Numbered from the stretch's first letter, positions 35,285 through 46,045 are shown. The stretch is DNA of 64,000 nucleotides from Paenibacillus sp. UNC451MF (GCF_000686845.1 NZ_JMLS01000014.1:148718-212717), one strand, 5' to 3'. Notes: generated by a model from the letters alone, not told the origin. Numbers and translations: made by a program.

Positions 35285-36940
35285 TCAACCTTTGATTTTG
35301 GGTGACATCATTTGACGGTATTCCATCGGAGTCAAGCCTGTTGTCTTCTTGAACACCTTTGTAAAATAGCTGCTGTTCGGATAACCGACTCGTTCAGCGA
35401 GATCGCTCATTTTGCATACTTCCCGAACGATCAGCTCCTTGGCCCGTTCAATGCGCAGCTCCGTTAAATGATCGCTGAAGCTCGTTCCGGTTTCCTTTTT
35501 GAACAGCTCACTTAAATATGTCTTGTTCAAATGCACCGCATCCGCCACCTGCTGCAGCGACAAATCATCCGCATAATAGTCGCGCATGTAGCCGCAGGCT
35601 TTGCGTATCGCCTCGCTGTAGTGGGTACGAGAAGCTCTTACCTTAAGCGCAAGTCGATCCACACGGTCAAGAAGCCATTGCTTCACCTCGCCCCACTCCG
35701 ACAGCTCTGCAACCTCTTCATGCGGCGCCTCGGCTTCCTGCTGACTTTTCCCTTGCTCCCGCTGCGCCAGCCCGTCATCATACTGCCCCTCTACACGTAG
35801 AAGCAGATAAGCGACTTCGAGACAAAGTGACCTCACCTGCTGCTCGGACCACAGCTGCCGGACACCGATGTCATCCATAAACGCCGTAAGTCTCTCCCGT
35901 GCCAGCTCTATCTCTCCAAGCTCGAGAAGGCGGGTAAGGGCTGCGATAAGCTCCGTCCGTTCCGCCGTATCAGCATTCAAGGAAACCCGATGCATATCCT
36001 GATACCAAGCAATGTGCTGTTTTCCATAAAACTGCCTGCCGCTCAGAGCGCCGTAAGCTTCCTTCCACTGCTGACCCAGCTTGGACAGGTCCGGGTACGT
36101 CATACTGATTCCCACCGAAGCAGAAATGTTCAAATAGTCGCCCAAGTGAGCGATAATCCGGTTGGCATACCGCATCGTCGCTTCACGGGTTGATTTCTCC
36201 GCTTGGGGACTGCTCACATTAAACAATACGGCATACACATTCGTGTCCTGAAGGAAGCAGCAGCCCCCGCCTGCCTCATTATGCATCGTTTCATCCATGA
36301 TATTGATTACCGCCAGATCCAGCAGTTCCTTGGAGCGGATTTTACCGGATTGCAAAATCTGCTTGTAATTGTTCACCTTAACAGCCAGCACAGTCAAATG
36401 CCGGTCGCTCAAAGGGACGCGGAATACCTCCATTTTCCCCTTGAATTCTGAAAGCGCCGAGGGGCTTCCTTTGAACAAGTCTTGAAAATACAAGGTGCGT
36501 AGTGCATACAAATTTTCATTCAGCGCCGTCTTGATCGTATGAACCTCCTGCTCCCGTTTAAGCTCAAGCTGAAGGTCCGCTTCAATCTTTTGTAAAGCCT
36601 CCCTCAGCCCTTCCACGGTCACCTCGGCTTTCAGCACATAGTCGCTGGCACCTAGCTTGAGCGCTTTAGACGCATATTGAAATTCGCCGTACGAGCTTAA
36701 TATGAGCGTCCTGACGGAAGGCTGTTCCGCTTTTAACTGCTGGACCAATTCAAGACCGTCCATAATAGGCATTTTAATATCCGTAATGACAAGATCGACC
36801 TTGATGGAACGGCATAGCTCCAGTGCTTCCCGCCCGTTACCGCATGTACCTGCCACTTGAATTGCCAGGCTTGTTTGACCGACCAGCAGCTCGAACCAGC
36901 GCCGAATATTGGCTTCATCGTCTACAATCAGGATGTTCAT
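35285..36940 (-). CDS. YesN-type response regulator with AraC DNA-binding domain
   Basis: A 551-residue regulator. The receiver domain (1-120) has the acidic pair in VDDE, phospho-acceptor Asp in LVITDIKMP (about residue 55) and the conserved Lys in YVLKAE. A long middle region precedes an AraC-type domain at the C-terminus (LSLQQVADAVHLNKTYLSELFKK and MSDLAERVGYPNSSYFTKVFKK). The gene overlaps the kinase gene stop by ATGA. It probably activates the downstream importer and sulfatase genes in response to an extracellular glycan. Its kinase partner is damaged, so its activation is uncertain. Confidence 0.9.
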   Translation of the reverse strand: MNILIVDDEANIRRWFELLVGQTSLAIQVAGTCGNGREALELCRSIKVDLVITDIKMPIMDGLELVQQLKAEQPSVRTLILSSYGEFQYASKALKLGASDYVLKAEVTVEGLREALQKIEADLQLELKREQEVHTIKTALNENLYALRTLYFQDLFKGSPSALSEFKGKMEVFRVPLSDRHLTVLAVKVNNYKQILQSGKIRSKELLDLAVINIMDETMHNEAGGGCCFLQDTNVYAVLFNVSSPQAEKSTREATMRYANRIIAHLGDYLNISASVGISMTYPDLSKLGQQWKEAYGALSGRQFYGKQHIAWYQDMHRVSLNADTAERTELIAALTRLLELGEIELARERLTAFMDDIGVRQLWSEQQVRSLCLEVAYLLLRVEGQYDDGLAQREQGKSQQEAEAPHEEVAELSEWGEVKQWLLDRVDRLALKVRASRTHYSEAIRKACGYMRDYYADDLSLQQVADAVHLNKTYLSELFKKETGTSFSDHLTELRIERAKELIVREVCKMSDLAERVGYPNSSYFTKVFKKTTGLTPMEYRQMMSPKIKG

Positions 36941-38225
36941 AATCGGTTCAGCTCCTCTTCATTCATAAAGGCCGGCAGCCGTAAACGGACCCTCGTTCCT
37001 CCCTCATCGGGTGCAAAGACACGAACGCCGTACCTGTCTCCAAAATGGAGCCGAATGCGATGATGTACGTTCGCAAGTCCCATTCCTTGCTTGCGGGACA
37101 GCACCCAATCCGTTACCTCACAGGCTGACTCTCCCGCTGGCAAATCATGCAAAAATTCCGTTCCCCCGTCCGACATGCGGATCGAGGTTAAAATGCCGAT
37201 ACCATCATCCCGGACCTCGAAGACAATGTCCCTTTCCTGCAGCAGCCCTGTTACCGTTATGCAGCCCGGCCCTTCCTTCGGCTCGATACCGTGGAAAATC
37301 GCATTTTCCAGAACAGGCTGCAGCACCAGCTTCAGTGTCTTGTAATGCAAAATATGATCGTCAACTTCCAACACAACGTTCAGGCGATCATCCTGTCGAG
37401 CCATCTGGATATGAATATAGTTGCGCAAATTATCCATTTCCTCCGCTACCGTAACCCTGGTTGGATTCTAGAGTAGTAAGTATCCCCGCTTAAATTTTCA
37501 CCAATTAGAGACTTGTCCTTCGCTGAAATGACGGTCCCAGCACGGTCTACCATGACGATGCGCTCATATTCCTTCCCGGCATAAGCATACTGCTTGTACA
37601 AGAAGCTCTCATTCACATTAATCATCAGCAGCCCGAGCGGCTTCCCGCTCTCAAAATCCTTTAAAGCGCGAACTGCCGTAATGAAATGGTTCTCATTAAC
37701 AATGGGTATCAGGCGCTTGGACGGGTCTGCCAGCCAAACAATTCCACCGTCATGCTGCATGATTTCGTCATACCAGCTTTCCTGTTCCAGCGTATGAATC
37801 CCGATTTTGCTGCCGTCATAATAAGTATGGAGTTCAAAACCGTTTCGTCCGAACACGGACGTATAATACTCAAGCCAAGTGAACGCAAACTTGTAATTGA
37901 CGATCATTTTGATCAAAAATTGCTTCTTGGCGGCTTCCTCATAGGATCCCAACCCGAACGGCTGCATCAGCATACTGTGCAGATCCTCGTTAGCAAAATA
38001 TAAATTGGACACGGACACGACATCTGCCGCCATTATGTTAAGCTTCTCGGATATGAGCCCGAGCATGCTAAGCGTAGAAGCGCTGGCCTGCTCCTCCAAC
38101 GTGTTCTTGGAAATCGTCAGTGACACATAGCTGTAAAGTCCTAATGGAAATACAATAAGGCATAAAAAAGCGATCAGCAGCTTTCTTTGAACACTGCTTT
38201 TACTATTGAACCATTTGAGCCGCAT
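36937..38225 (-). pseudogene. YesM-type sensor histidine kinase disrupted by an internal deletion
   Basis: The 5' part from ATG 38225 (AAGGAGGG upstream) codes for about 259 residues: a first membrane helix (about 15-35) and most of an extracytoplasmic sensor, ending RIQPGLR and a stop at 37446. The 3' part in another frame continues with VTVAEEMDNLRNYIHIQMAR and the ATPase domain (LVLQPVLENAIFHGI, VRDDGIG, GMGLANVHHRI), stopping at 36937. What normally lies between is absent: the second membrane helix, the HAMP domain and the phospho-acceptor His region (PHFLYN). So this is not a simple frameshift but a deletion that also shifts frame, near 37440-37480. The response regulator next to it is intact. 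Confidence 0.8.
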
Positions 38226-38327
38226 TATGGCCCTCCTTATTAAGGCGCTTACATTTTTTCCTGACCATTGTATCACGTTTTAACCGCAGCGGAACTCGGG
38301 ATGCAAAAAAAGACTGTAGGCCAAAAA

Positions 38328-38356
38328 AACCGTTCGGCTGTAACAGCCGAACGGTT
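38328..38356 (-). terminator. Rho-independent terminator of the peptide-transport operon
   Basis: AACCGTTCGGCTG and CAGCCGAACGGTT form a perfect 13-bp stem with a 3-base loop, followed on the minus strand by TTTTTTT. It directly follows the last ATPase gene. Confidence 0.88.
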
Positions 38357-38371
38357 CTGAACAAAAGCTAT

Positions 38372-39340
38372 CTATGATATATAATGACAGGCGGCAAAGT
38401 GTTCCTCTCCGTGCTCGGCAAGCTCTGGAGCCGTTGTTTTGCACAGCTCCGTCGCATACGGACAGCGAGTATGAAAGCGGCAGCCGGACGGAGGATTCTT
38501 AGGACTTGGAACATCCCCCTGCAGGATGATACGTTCCCTGCGGAGATCAAGCGAAGGACTTGGCACCGCCGACAGCAGCGCCTTCGTGTAAGGATGCAGC
38601 GGGTTGTGGAACAGCTCCTCGGATTCCGCAAGCTCCACAATTTCTCCCAAGTACATGACGGCAATGCGGTTGCTGACATGCTTGACGACGCTCAAATCAT
38701 GGGAAATGAACAAATACGTCAGGTCGAACTCCTCCTGCAAATCCTGCATCAGGTTAATAACCTGCGCTTGCACCGACACGTCCAGAGCCGACACAGGCTC
38801 ATCGCACACAATATATTTGGGGTTCAGCGCCAATGCTCTTGCAATGCCGACCCGTTGGCGTCTGCCTCCATCCAGTTCATGCGGATAGCGATGGTACCAA
38901 CGCGGGTCCAAGCCGACCTTCTCCATCAAATGGACGACTTGATCCATTCGCTCTTTGCGGCCTCCGCCCATTTTATGGACGACCAAAGGACGCATGATCG
39001 TTTCACCGATCGATTTGCGAGGGTCCAAAGAGGAGTACGGGTCCTGGAAAATGATCTGCATTTCTCTACGGAGCTGCTTCATCTGCTTGTCCGACAAGTC
39101 CAGCACATTCGTTCCGTCGTAATGCACCGCCCCTGAGGTCGGCTCGAGAAGCCTCAGCGTCAGCCTACCGGTCGTCGATTTGCCGCATCCGCTTTCGCCA
39201 ACCAATCCGAGTGTTTCGCCACGGTAAATATGAAAGCTGATCCCATCAACCGCTCGAACTGGCTGTGAGCCTGAAGCAAAGTGTTTAACGAGCTGCTTAA
39301 TTTCCAGCAGCTTGTCTTTCGTTTGAGCTTGCGTTATCAC
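38372..39340 (-). CDS. Peptide ABC transporter ATP-binding protein (DppF/OppF type)
   Basis: A 322-residue ATPase with Walker [10 protein letters not shown] and Walker [11 protein letters not shown], plus the C-terminal oligopeptide-transporter extension with clustered Cys ([14 protein letters not shown]) that may bind an iron-sulfur cluster. The ABC signature reads LDGGRRQR instead of LSGGQRQR, a variant I recall in some Dpp-type ATPases. Its start overlaps the stop of the DppD-type gene by four bases. It is the last gene of the operon. Confidence 0.9.
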   Translation of the reverse strand: MITQAQTKDKLLEIKQLVKHFASGSQPVRAVDGISFHIYRGETLGLVGESGCGKSTTGRLTLRLLEPTSGAVHYDGTNVLDLSDKQMKQLRREMQIIFQDPYSSLDPRKSIGETIMRPLVVHKMGGGRKERMDQVVHLMEKVGLDPRWYHRYPHELDGGRRQRVGIARALALNPKYIVCDEPVSALDVSVQAQVINLMQDLQEEFDLTYLFISHDLSVVKHVSNRIAVMYLGEIVELAESEELFHNPLHPYTKALLSAVPSPSLDLRRERIILQGDVPSPKNPPSGCRFHTRCPYATELCKTTAPELAEHGEEHFAACHYIS

Positions 39341-40341
39341 CGCGTTTCCCTCCCTGCACCGGCTTCGGCTGCTCCGCTCTCATACAAAAAGCAGCTCACC
39401 TTATAGCCGTTGCCGAAATCTACGGCAGGCGGTCTTTGGATGGAGCACTGCTCCATCGCGTGAGGACATCGGGGATGAAACACACAGCCCGTTGGAAGCT
39501 CAGCTGGATCTGGAGCCATGCCTTGAATCGGTGTCAGCCTCCGCTTCTTCTTCTCCATCGTAGGAATCGAATCGAACAAGCCTTGCGTATAAGGGTGCCT
39601 GCTGCGAGAGCGGAATACTTCCTCGATCGATCCGAATTCAACGATTTCTCCGGCGTACATGATCGCTACCTTATCGCATACCTCGGCTACGATACCGAGG
39701 TCATGGGTAATCAGCATCAGCGAGGTTTGCAGCTCGCGTTTGAGCTTCTTCATCAGTTCAAGCACTTGAGCTTGAATCGTTACATCAAGCGCCGTCGTCG
39801 GTTCGTCAGCTAATAACAGAGCGGGATCGCAGGCTAACGCCATCGCAATGCCGACCCGCTGACGCAAACCTCCCGAGAATTGATGCGGATGATCGTCCGA
39901 GCGCTCAGCTGGAATGCCGACCAATTCCATAATGGACTTGGCCCGTTTCCTTGCTTCATCCTTCGTCACTTTATGATGGGCCCAGATGACTTCAGCGATC
40001 TGATCTCCTACCGTGTAGACTGGATTCAACGAAGTCATGGGGTCTTGAAATATCATCGAAATGCGATTGCCTCGGATAGCCCGCATATCGGCATCCTTCA
40101 CCTTCAGTAAATCTTTGCCTTCAAACCATATCTCCCCATCGGCATACCGGCCTTGGGACGGCTGGATCAGCCGCATAATGGAAAGCGCCGTCGTCGTCTT
40201 GCCGGCTCCCGTCTCGCCGACGATGCCGATAGATTCGCCTTTTTGAATAGCGAGGTTGACCCCGTTGACGGCATGGACCACTTTGCCTTCCGAAGCATAA
40301 TGAACATGCAGATTGCGTATTTCAATTAACGGTTCAGTCAC
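39337..40341 (-). CDS. Peptide ABC transporter ATP-binding protein (DppD/OppD type)
   Basis: A 334-residue ATPase with Walker [10 protein letters not shown], signature FSGGLRQR, Walker [12 protein letters not shown] and the C-terminal extension [14 protein letters not shown]. Together with the DppF-type subunit it forms the heterodimeric motor of the importer. It starts 12 bp after the DppC-type permease gene. Confidence 0.92.
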   Translation of the reverse strand: MTEPLIEIRNLHVHYASEGKVVHAVNGVNLAIQKGESIGIVGETGAGKTTTALSIMRLIQPSQGRYADGEIWFEGKDLLKVKDADMRAIRGNRISMIFQDPMTSLNPVYTVGDQIAEVIWAHHKVTKDEARKRAKSIMELVGIPAERSDDHPHQFSGGLRQRVGIAMALACDPALLLADEPTTALDVTIQAQVLELMKKLKRELQTSLMLITHDLGIVAEVCDKVAIMYAGEIVEFGSIEEVFRSRSRHPYTQGLFDSIPTMEKKKRRLTPIQGMAPDPAELPTGCVFHPRCPHAMEQCSIQRPPAVDFGNGYKVSCFLYESGAAEAGAGRETR

Positions 40342-40353
40342 TTGTGTTCCTCC

Positions 40354-41256
40354 TTACTGCTTCAAGCGAGGGTCCATCGCATCGCGCAGACCGTCTCCGA
40401 AAATATTCAAAGCCAGTACGATGACGGCTATCGCTACTCCCGGGAAGGTCGTCACCCAATACGCCTGATAAATATATTCCCGGCCCTCACTCAGCATAGC
40501 GCCCCACTCCGGAGTCGGAGGCTGCAGCCCCAACCCGAGGAAGCTCAACCCAGCGGCCGATAATATTGCCCATGCCACACCGAGTGTAGCCTGAACAATA
40601 ATCGGAGCCATACAGTTCGGCAAAATAGTGCGGAAAATAATCGAAGCGTCCGTCTCTCCGATCGCTTTGGATGCCTCGACGTATTCCAAATCGCGAATCG
40701 TCAGTACACTCGCGCGCACAATCCGCGCATAGGTAGGAATATGGGCAATGCCTACGGCAATCATCACATTAACAAGCCCCGGTCCCAGTACACTTACAAT
40801 GGCGATAGCCAAAAGTATACCTGGAATCGCCAGCAATATATCCATGAAACGCATCAGCACGTTATCGAGGCGTCCACCATAATAACCGGATACGGCACCG
40901 ATGATGCCTCCGGATATAATCGAGAAAAATACAGCTACAAAGCCGACTTCTAGCGAAATTCGCGAGCCATAAATAATGCGGCTCATAATATCCCGGCCAA
41001 AGCCGTCGGACCCGAGCCAAAATTCGTGACCCGGAGGCTCCAGTATTTTCTCCAAATTCTGCTTATCAAATGGATATGGCGCCAATAAATCGGCAAACAA
41101 CGCCGTAAGCACCAGCAACAGCAGGATGATCAAGGAACCCATCGCCATCTTGTTTTGTCGCAGACGGTACCAAATGTCCGCATAAGGCCCCTTTCTGCGA
41201 GCTCGCTTTAACGGGGGAACAGCGGAATTATCGGAAGTGCGCACATTGAAGCTCAT
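40354..41256 (-). CDS. Peptide ABC transporter permease (DppC type)
   Basis: A 300-residue permease with an N-terminal cytoplasmic arm and about six membrane helices. It has the DppC motifs LGSDGFGRDIMSRIIYGSR and an EAA-like loop YVEASKAIGETDASIIFRTILPN (YVEASKAIG core). It pairs with the DppB-type permease 13 bp upstream. Confidence 0.92.
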   Translation of the reverse strand: MSFNVRTSDNSAVPPLKRARRKGPYADIWYRLRQNKMAMGSLIILLLLVLTALFADLLAPYPFDKQNLEKILEPPGHEFWLGSDGFGRDIMSRIIYGSRISLEVGFVAVFFSIISGGIIGAVSGYYGGRLDNVLMRFMDILLAIPGILLAIAIVSVLGPGLVNVMIAVGIAHIPTYARIVRASVLTIRDLEYVEASKAIGETDASIIFRTILPNCMAPIIVQATLGVAWAILSAAGLSFLGLGLQPPTPEWGAMLSEGREYIYQAYWVTTFPGVAIAVIVLALNIFGDGLRDAMDPRLKQ

Positions 41257-41269
41257 GTTCGGTTCTCCC

Positions 41270-42196
41270 TTATTTCAATTGAGATTTGATGCGCGGATCA
41301 ATGTATGAATATAAAATATCGACCAGCAAATTAACGAGCACAATAATAAAGGTGATGAAAATAACACTGCCTTGTACGACAGGGAAATCTTTGGCGCGAA
41401 TCGCATCAATCATAAATCTTCCGATTCCCGGCCATGAAAATACCGATTCCGTCAAAATTGCACCTTCCAGCAAGGCGCCAACCTGCAATCCGACTACTGT
41501 AACAATCGGAATCAACGCATTACGGAACGCATGGCGGAAAATAACGACTCGCTCTGTCAGCCCTTTGGCGCGTGCGGAACGGATATAGTCCTGCCGCATA
41601 ACTTCTTGCATGCTCGACCGGGTCATCCGGGTTACAACAGCCGCCGTCTGAGTACCCAGCGCTATAGCAGGCAAAATCAAGAATAAAATGCCTCCATAGC
41701 CCGATACGGGAAGCCACTGCAAATGAACGGCAAATACAAGAATCAGCATAATACTGAGCCAAAAGTTAGGAATGGAGAAGCCAATCAGCGCCCCCACAGT
41801 GGAAGTGTTGTCAAAAAAGGAATAGGGCTTAGTAGAAGAGATAATTCCTACCGGAATACCGATAAGAAGGGCGACAAGCATTGCTGCGATGGTTAGTTCT
41901 ACAGTCGGCGGGAAGTGATGCATAATACTTGCGAACACACCCTGTCCGTCCTTGATCGAGGTTCCGAAATCAAATGTAAAAATACCGATTAAAAACCGGA
42001 AATATTGCACATACATAGGGTCATTCAAGCCGAGGCGCTCCCGCATATTCGCGATGTCCGCGTCGGATGCCTGAGGTCCCAAAATAATTTGTGCCGGATC
42101 CCCTGGGGTAAGCTGCATTAAAATAAATACGATCAGTGATACCCCTATAAGCACGGGAATCAGCATGACCACACGTTTCAATATATATTTAAGCAT
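41270..42196 (-). CDS. Peptide ABC transporter permease (DppB type)
   Basis: A 308-residue permease with six membrane helices. The N-terminal signature LTPGDPAQIILG and the EAA-like loop YIRSARAKGLTERVV are typical of DppB/OppB. It lies 83 bp after the binding-protein gene, behind a hairpin, as usual for these operons. Confidence 0.92.
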   Translation of the reverse strand: MLKYILKRVVMLIPVLIGVSLIVFILMQLTPGDPAQIILGPQASDADIANMRERLGLNDPMYVQYFRFLIGIFTFDFGTSIKDGQGVFASIMHHFPPTVELTIAAMLVALLIGIPVGIISSTKPYSFFDNTSTVGALIGFSIPNFWLSIMLILVFAVHLQWLPVSGYGGILFLILPAIALGTQTAAVVTRMTRSSMQEVMRQDYIRSARAKGLTERVVIFRHAFRNALIPIVTVVGLQVGALLEGAILTESVFSWPGIGRFMIDAIRAKDFPVVQGSVIFITFIIVLVNLLVDILYSYIDPRIKSQLK

Positions 42197-42242
42197 GCCA
42201 TTCTCCTTCTCTTAACGACAAAAACAAATGGGAAAAGAGAAT

Positions 42243-42264
42243 ACTGTGGGGTTTCCCCCACAGT
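42243..42264 (-). other. Intercistronic hairpin after the peptide-binding protein gene
   Basis: ACTGTGGGG-TTT-CCCCCACAGT folds into a tight GC-rich stem between the binding-protein and first permease genes. No T-run follows on the coding strand. It likely stabilises the upstream message or partly stops transcription. Confidence 0.65.
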
Positions 42265-42279
42265 AATGTTGTCGATAGC

Positions 42280-43836
42280 TTAGTCTACGCTAACTGAGTA
42301 CATTTTGTAGTTTTGCGTAGGCATATTTACAAAGCCGTGTACGCGTTTGTTCAAACCAACGATACTTTGAGCTGCTGTCAAGAAGCCCCATACCGCATCA
42401 TCATAGATGAGCTTTTGCGCTTGTTCATAAGCTTTAACCCGTTTTGCTTGGTCGCCTTCCGTACGTCCCAAATCAAGCATTTTATCTACTTCAGGGTTCG
42501 TGTAGAAAGTGCGGTTACCGGATGCACCATGGTTTTTGGAATGGAACAGTCCGTACATACCGTTATCAGCGTCACCTGTAACTGTAGTCCAGCTCATGAT
42601 GAACATAGGCAAGCCTTTGGCCGTTTGCTGCAAATAAGCTCCCCATTCAGTTACTTGAAGCTTCACATTGATGCCTACTTCTTTCAACTGCGATTGAAGA
42701 ATCGTTGCAATTTTGCTATCGATTTCTTTATCACTCAAGTATAAAGTCGTTTCAAAGCCTTGCGGATAACCGGCTTCAGCCAGCAATTGCTTCGCTTTTT
42801 CCGGATTATACTCATAAGCCTTCAAATCTTTGTTAAAGCCGTTAAGTCCTGCTGCAAGAGGGCCAGTCGCCACCGAAGAGAATCCTTGGTAAGCCCCTTT
42901 AACAACAGCATCTTTATTGATGGCATAGTTGACGGCTTGACGTACTTTCACATTATCGAACGGCTTTTGACGCTCGTCAAAGCCCAAGTATTTAAGGGCA
43001 AAGCTCGAACCTTTATCAACAGTGACCGTGTTGTTGTTATCGAAATTTTTAACCTGTGCAGGAGGCAGATCCAGCACGACATCGACTCCGCCCGTGCGAA
43101 GCTCAGCTACGGAAGTAGCTGCTTCCGGAATGATGCGGAACGTTACGTTATCGACCTTTGCCGGTCCTTCGAAATAATCGTTATTTTTTTCAAATACGAT
43201 TTGGGAGGACTTGTCCCATTTGACGAATTTGAACGGTCCGGTACCAACCGGCTTTTTACCGTAATCGTCTCCGGCTTCCTTCACGGCTTTCTCATTCAAA
43301 ATGGACATGCCGACATGCGTCAAATTGTACAAAATCGGAGAAAACTTCTCTTTAGTAACAATTTGCACCGTATAATCATCAATGACCTTCACTTCTTTTA
43401 CCGAAGCCAGCAAAAATGCCGGAGCAGCCGCTGTTTTCGGATCTAGCAAGCGATCGTATGTAAATTTAACGTCGGAAGCCTTCAGTTCTTCGCCATTGTG
43501 GAATTTAACACCCTTGCGAAGCTTAAATTCCCAGGTTAGATCGTCAACTTGCTTCCATTCCGTCGCCAAGGAAGGCTTCAGCTTCATGTCCTGAGACAAG
43601 TCGATCAATGTGTTGTAAATTTGCTGCATCGGATTGGCAGAAGCCGAATCATTCGTTTTGTGCGGGTCAAGCGTAACTGCGTCAGCCGCTTGTGCCACAG
43701 TTAATGTTTTGGGCTTGCCGGATGCCGCATTGTCCTGCGGTTTCCCTGCACTGTTCGTTTGCGCTGCCCCTCCGCATGCTGAAAGCGTCAAGCTCGCAGC
43801 CAGGATGAGCGAGGTGATGCCAAACCACTTCTTCAT
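42280..43836 (-). CDS. Peptide ABC transporter substrate-binding lipoprotein (family 5)
   Basis: A 518-residue lipoprotein with lipobox L-S-A-C at residue 21. The mature protein has family 5 features: DAVTLDPHKTNDSASANPMQQIYNTL near the N-terminus (core TLDPHKTND), ATEWKQVDDLTWEFKLRKGVKFHNG (core FKLRKGVKFHNG) and PFDNVKVRQAVNYAINK. The start is set at 43836 with GGGGGG upstream. It delivers di- or oligopeptides to the permeases and follows the M42 aminopeptidase gene by 34 bp. Confidence 0.92.
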   Translation of the reverse strand: MKKWFGITSLILAASLTLSACGGAAQTNSAGKPQDNAASGKPKTLTVAQAADAVTLDPHKTNDSASANPMQQIYNTLIDLSQDMKLKPSLATEWKQVDDLTWEFKLRKGVKFHNGEELKASDVKFTYDRLLDPKTAAAPAFLLASVKEVKVIDDYTVQIVTKEKFSPILYNLTHVGMSILNEKAVKEAGDDYGKKPVGTGPFKFVKWDKSSQIVFEKNNDYFEGPAKVDNVTFRIIPEAATSVAELRTGGVDVVLDLPPAQVKNFDNNNTVTVDKGSSFALKYLGFDERQKPFDNVKVRQAVNYAINKDAVVKGAYQGFSSVATGPLAAGLNGFNKDLKAYEYNPEKAKQLLAEAGYPQGFETTLYLSDKEIDSKIATILQSQLKEVGINVKLQVTEWGAYLQQTAKGLPMFIMSWTTVTGDADNGMYGLFHSKNHGASGNRTFYTNPEVDKMLDLGRTEGDQAKRVKAYEQAQKLIYDDAVWGFLTAAQSIVGLNKRVHGFVNMPTQNYKMYSVSVD

Positions 43837-43870
43837 TTCTAGTTCCCCCCAGTTAGTCAATCTATATCAT

Positions 43871-44929
43871 TTAAGAAATAAAACCGAACTCCTGCGGATC
43901 CCGAAGATCCAGTATGAATGCTTTGAGCAGCTCATTTGTATGCTCCAGATCATTCAAGTCGATAAGCTCGACTGCTGAATGCGCATAGCGAGAAGGAATG
44001 GAAAGAACGCCTGTCGGCACGCCCGCACCGGATGTACTAAGTGCGCCTCCATCCGTACCAATCCCCGGAAATACCTCGAGCTGATGGGTAATTCCATTTT
44101 GTTCCGCCAAACGGACCAGCTTCTTGCGAACAGCGAGACTGGCAATCAGACTAAAGTCCATCACCTTGATACCAACGCCTTGACCCAGCGCCAGCGTTTG
44201 ATCCATCATCGCCTCCGGGGTATCGCTGACAGCCGTCGTATCGACAGCCAAAGCGACATCTGCTTCAAACTGGCGGCCTGCTGTGGTAGCACCGCGTAGC
44301 CCCACCTCTTCCTGAACGGAAAAGACGAAGCAGACTTCACCGTGCACCTGCGAGAAATCGATCTCTTCGAATGCCTTCAATAGTACGGCGCAGCCTGCGC
44401 GATCATCGAATGCTTTGCCGACAAGACGGCTAGTGCCGATGCGCTCTACTTCGGTCGCCCAAACGATCGGATCTCCGACTCGAATGCCGAGCTCCAGTGC
44501 TTCCTCTCGGCTACTGACTCCTGCATCTATGTAAAGTTCAGAATGCTTACGTACTTTTTGTATATCGTCGTATTTCGCCATATGAGCGGAGATGGTGCCG
44601 ATAACTCCCAGTACCGGTCCTTTTTCCGTAGCGATGCGGACTTTTTGCGCAAGCAAAATACGGTCGTCATGTCCTCCGAGCTTTTCGAAGCGAATGAGTC
44701 CGTTGGACTGAATTTTTTTAACAATAAATCCCACTTCATCCATGTGAGCCGAGACGATCAGCTTAGGTCCAGGGAAGCTTCCTTTGCGGATAGCGATGAC
44801 ATTTCCAAGCCCGTCGACCCGAAATTCATCTGCTTTATCTTTAATTTTGCCGACAATATAACGAGCGACCTCATGCTCAAAACCGGACGGTCCAGTTAGA
44901 GAACATAGGTCATTTAAGGTTTTTTCCAT
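43871..44929 (-). CDS. M42-family metallo-aminopeptidase
   Basis: A 352-residue cytoplasmic peptidase with the two-metal site of M42 (glutamyl aminopeptidase/endoglucanase-like) enzymes: SAHMDEVGF, KAFDDRAGC, VQEEVGLRGA (general base and metal Glu) and VDTTAVSDTPEA. The start is taken at 44929 (AGAGAGGAAAA upstream) rather than the longer frame. As first gene of the operon it would cleave the peptides that the transporter brings in. Confidence 0.9.
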   Translation of the reverse strand: MEKTLNDLCSLTGPSGFEHEVARYIVGKIKDKADEFRVDGLGNVIAIRKGSFPGPKLIVSAHMDEVGFIVKKIQSNGLIRFEKLGGHDDRILLAQKVRIATEKGPVLGVIGTISAHMAKYDDIQKVRKHSELYIDAGVSSREEALELGIRVGDPIVWATEVERIGTSRLVGKAFDDRAGCAVLLKAFEEIDFSQVHGEVCFVFSVQEEVGLRGATTAGRQFEADVALAVDTTAVSDTPEAMMDQTLALGQGVGIKVMDFSLIASLAVRKKLVRLAEQNGITHQLEVFPGIGTDGGALSTSGAGVPTGVLSIPSRYAHSAVELIDLNDLEHTNELLKAFILDLRDPQEFGFIS

Positions 44930-45186
44930 AGGTTTTCCTCTCTTTCCGTGTCTTGCACAAATCAATGTTCGGATAACCACTCTTATGAAATTTATTCCTC
45001 TAAATCCTATTTGTCAAGTAAGTAATTCTTTTGTTAACAAATTGTTCACTGTATATCCATTAATTTACCATCGATCAAATATTTGCCTTTTGTAGGTTGG
45101 AGAACATCGGAGAATTCCCGAGTTGGAAGAATGTCAAAAAAGCCCTTTCTCCTCAGAGAAAGAGCTTCCTAGTTCTTTGTTATCAC

Positions 45187-45978
45187 TTAGTGATTGCCTG
45201 CTTCCATTTTAATCCTTCGAACCTTTTCCTCCCGCTCAGGCTCTGTCAGCCGCGGGCATGTATAGCAGTAGCCATGGTCTGTATCCGTTTTGTATGCCAG
45301 ACAGCATACCGGTTTGATACGCATTTGCTCGCCGGGCACTTTAGGATTCTCCATCATTCGAAATTGCATATTGAACGGATTGCGGGAACGCCCGAATACG
45401 TGAGGCTCCAGATCATAAAAGAGCATGTCCATATCATGCTTCAGGCAGCTGAGCTCTGCTTCCGATTGTGCTTCTTTCAACCATCGATCCTTTGCATAGT
45501 GCATTCGGGTAATCATTGTGGACCAAAGAAGTCCAGCATGGATGGGAATGACCGCGGCGATGCCCTCAAGCAAAGGCCTGACCTGCCGTCCGTAAAATAA
45601 CGTCATCTCTTCTTTAACCCGATCGCTTCGGTTCAGCCAGGAGAGCTGCTCTCCCCGCCACTCCTTAATCCGGAAAGCCAATGCGATTCTGCGGCCGTTA
45701 TCGTGAATCTGCACCTCCATATTTTCTAAGGAAAGGTCCGGTATGAACGAATCATGCCACAGAGAATATTGGAAGGCGGTACATACCGCACCAAACCAAC
45801 TCGCAAAATACGTTGCCGCCACATCGGGCTCCAACGCCTTAAGCAGCGGGGCATAAGTATGGATGAACGCTTCCGCCCCTTGTCTTCCGACAAGGCAGGA
45901 AAGTGATGCGCCGAACAGCGTACCAGGCTGATCCTCCAAGACCACAAAAAACTGATTTTCATAATACGCTGTATCCAC
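45187..45978 (-). CDS. FhuF-like ferric-siderophore reductase
   Basis: A 263-residue protein with the C-terminal 2Fe-2S motif of FhuF-type reductases: CC, ten residues, C, two residues, C in CCLAYKTDTDHGYCYTC. Such proteins release iron from siderophores in the cytoplasm. It begins with GTG at 45978, with GGAG close upstream. A Fur box lies about 70 bp upstream, matching iron control. It is a single-gene unit; no siderophore transport genes are in the window. Confidence 0.78.
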   Translation of the reverse strand: MDTAYYENQFFVVLEDQPGTLFGASLSCLVGRQGAEAFIHTYAPLLKALEPDVAATYFASWFGAVCTAFQYSLWHDSFIPDLSLENMEVQIHDNGRRIALAFRIKEWRGEQLSWLNRSDRVKEEMTLFYGRQVRPLLEGIAAVIPIHAGLLWSTMITRMHYAKDRWLKEAQSEAELSCLKHDMDMLFYDLEPHVFGRSRNPFNMQFRMMENPKVPGEQMRIKPVCCLAYKTDTDHGYCYTCPRLTEPEREEKVRRIKMEAGNH

Positions 45979-46045
45979 TAACTCCGAGGCCCCTTCCTAT
46001 ATGAACACCTGACAAGAAATTTGATGACAAATGATAGGTAATTAA

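Noticed and set aside
42760..43446. Plus-strand open frame of 228 codons
   Set aside because: Antisense to the peptide-binding lipoprotein gene, which has clear family motifs; no independent support.
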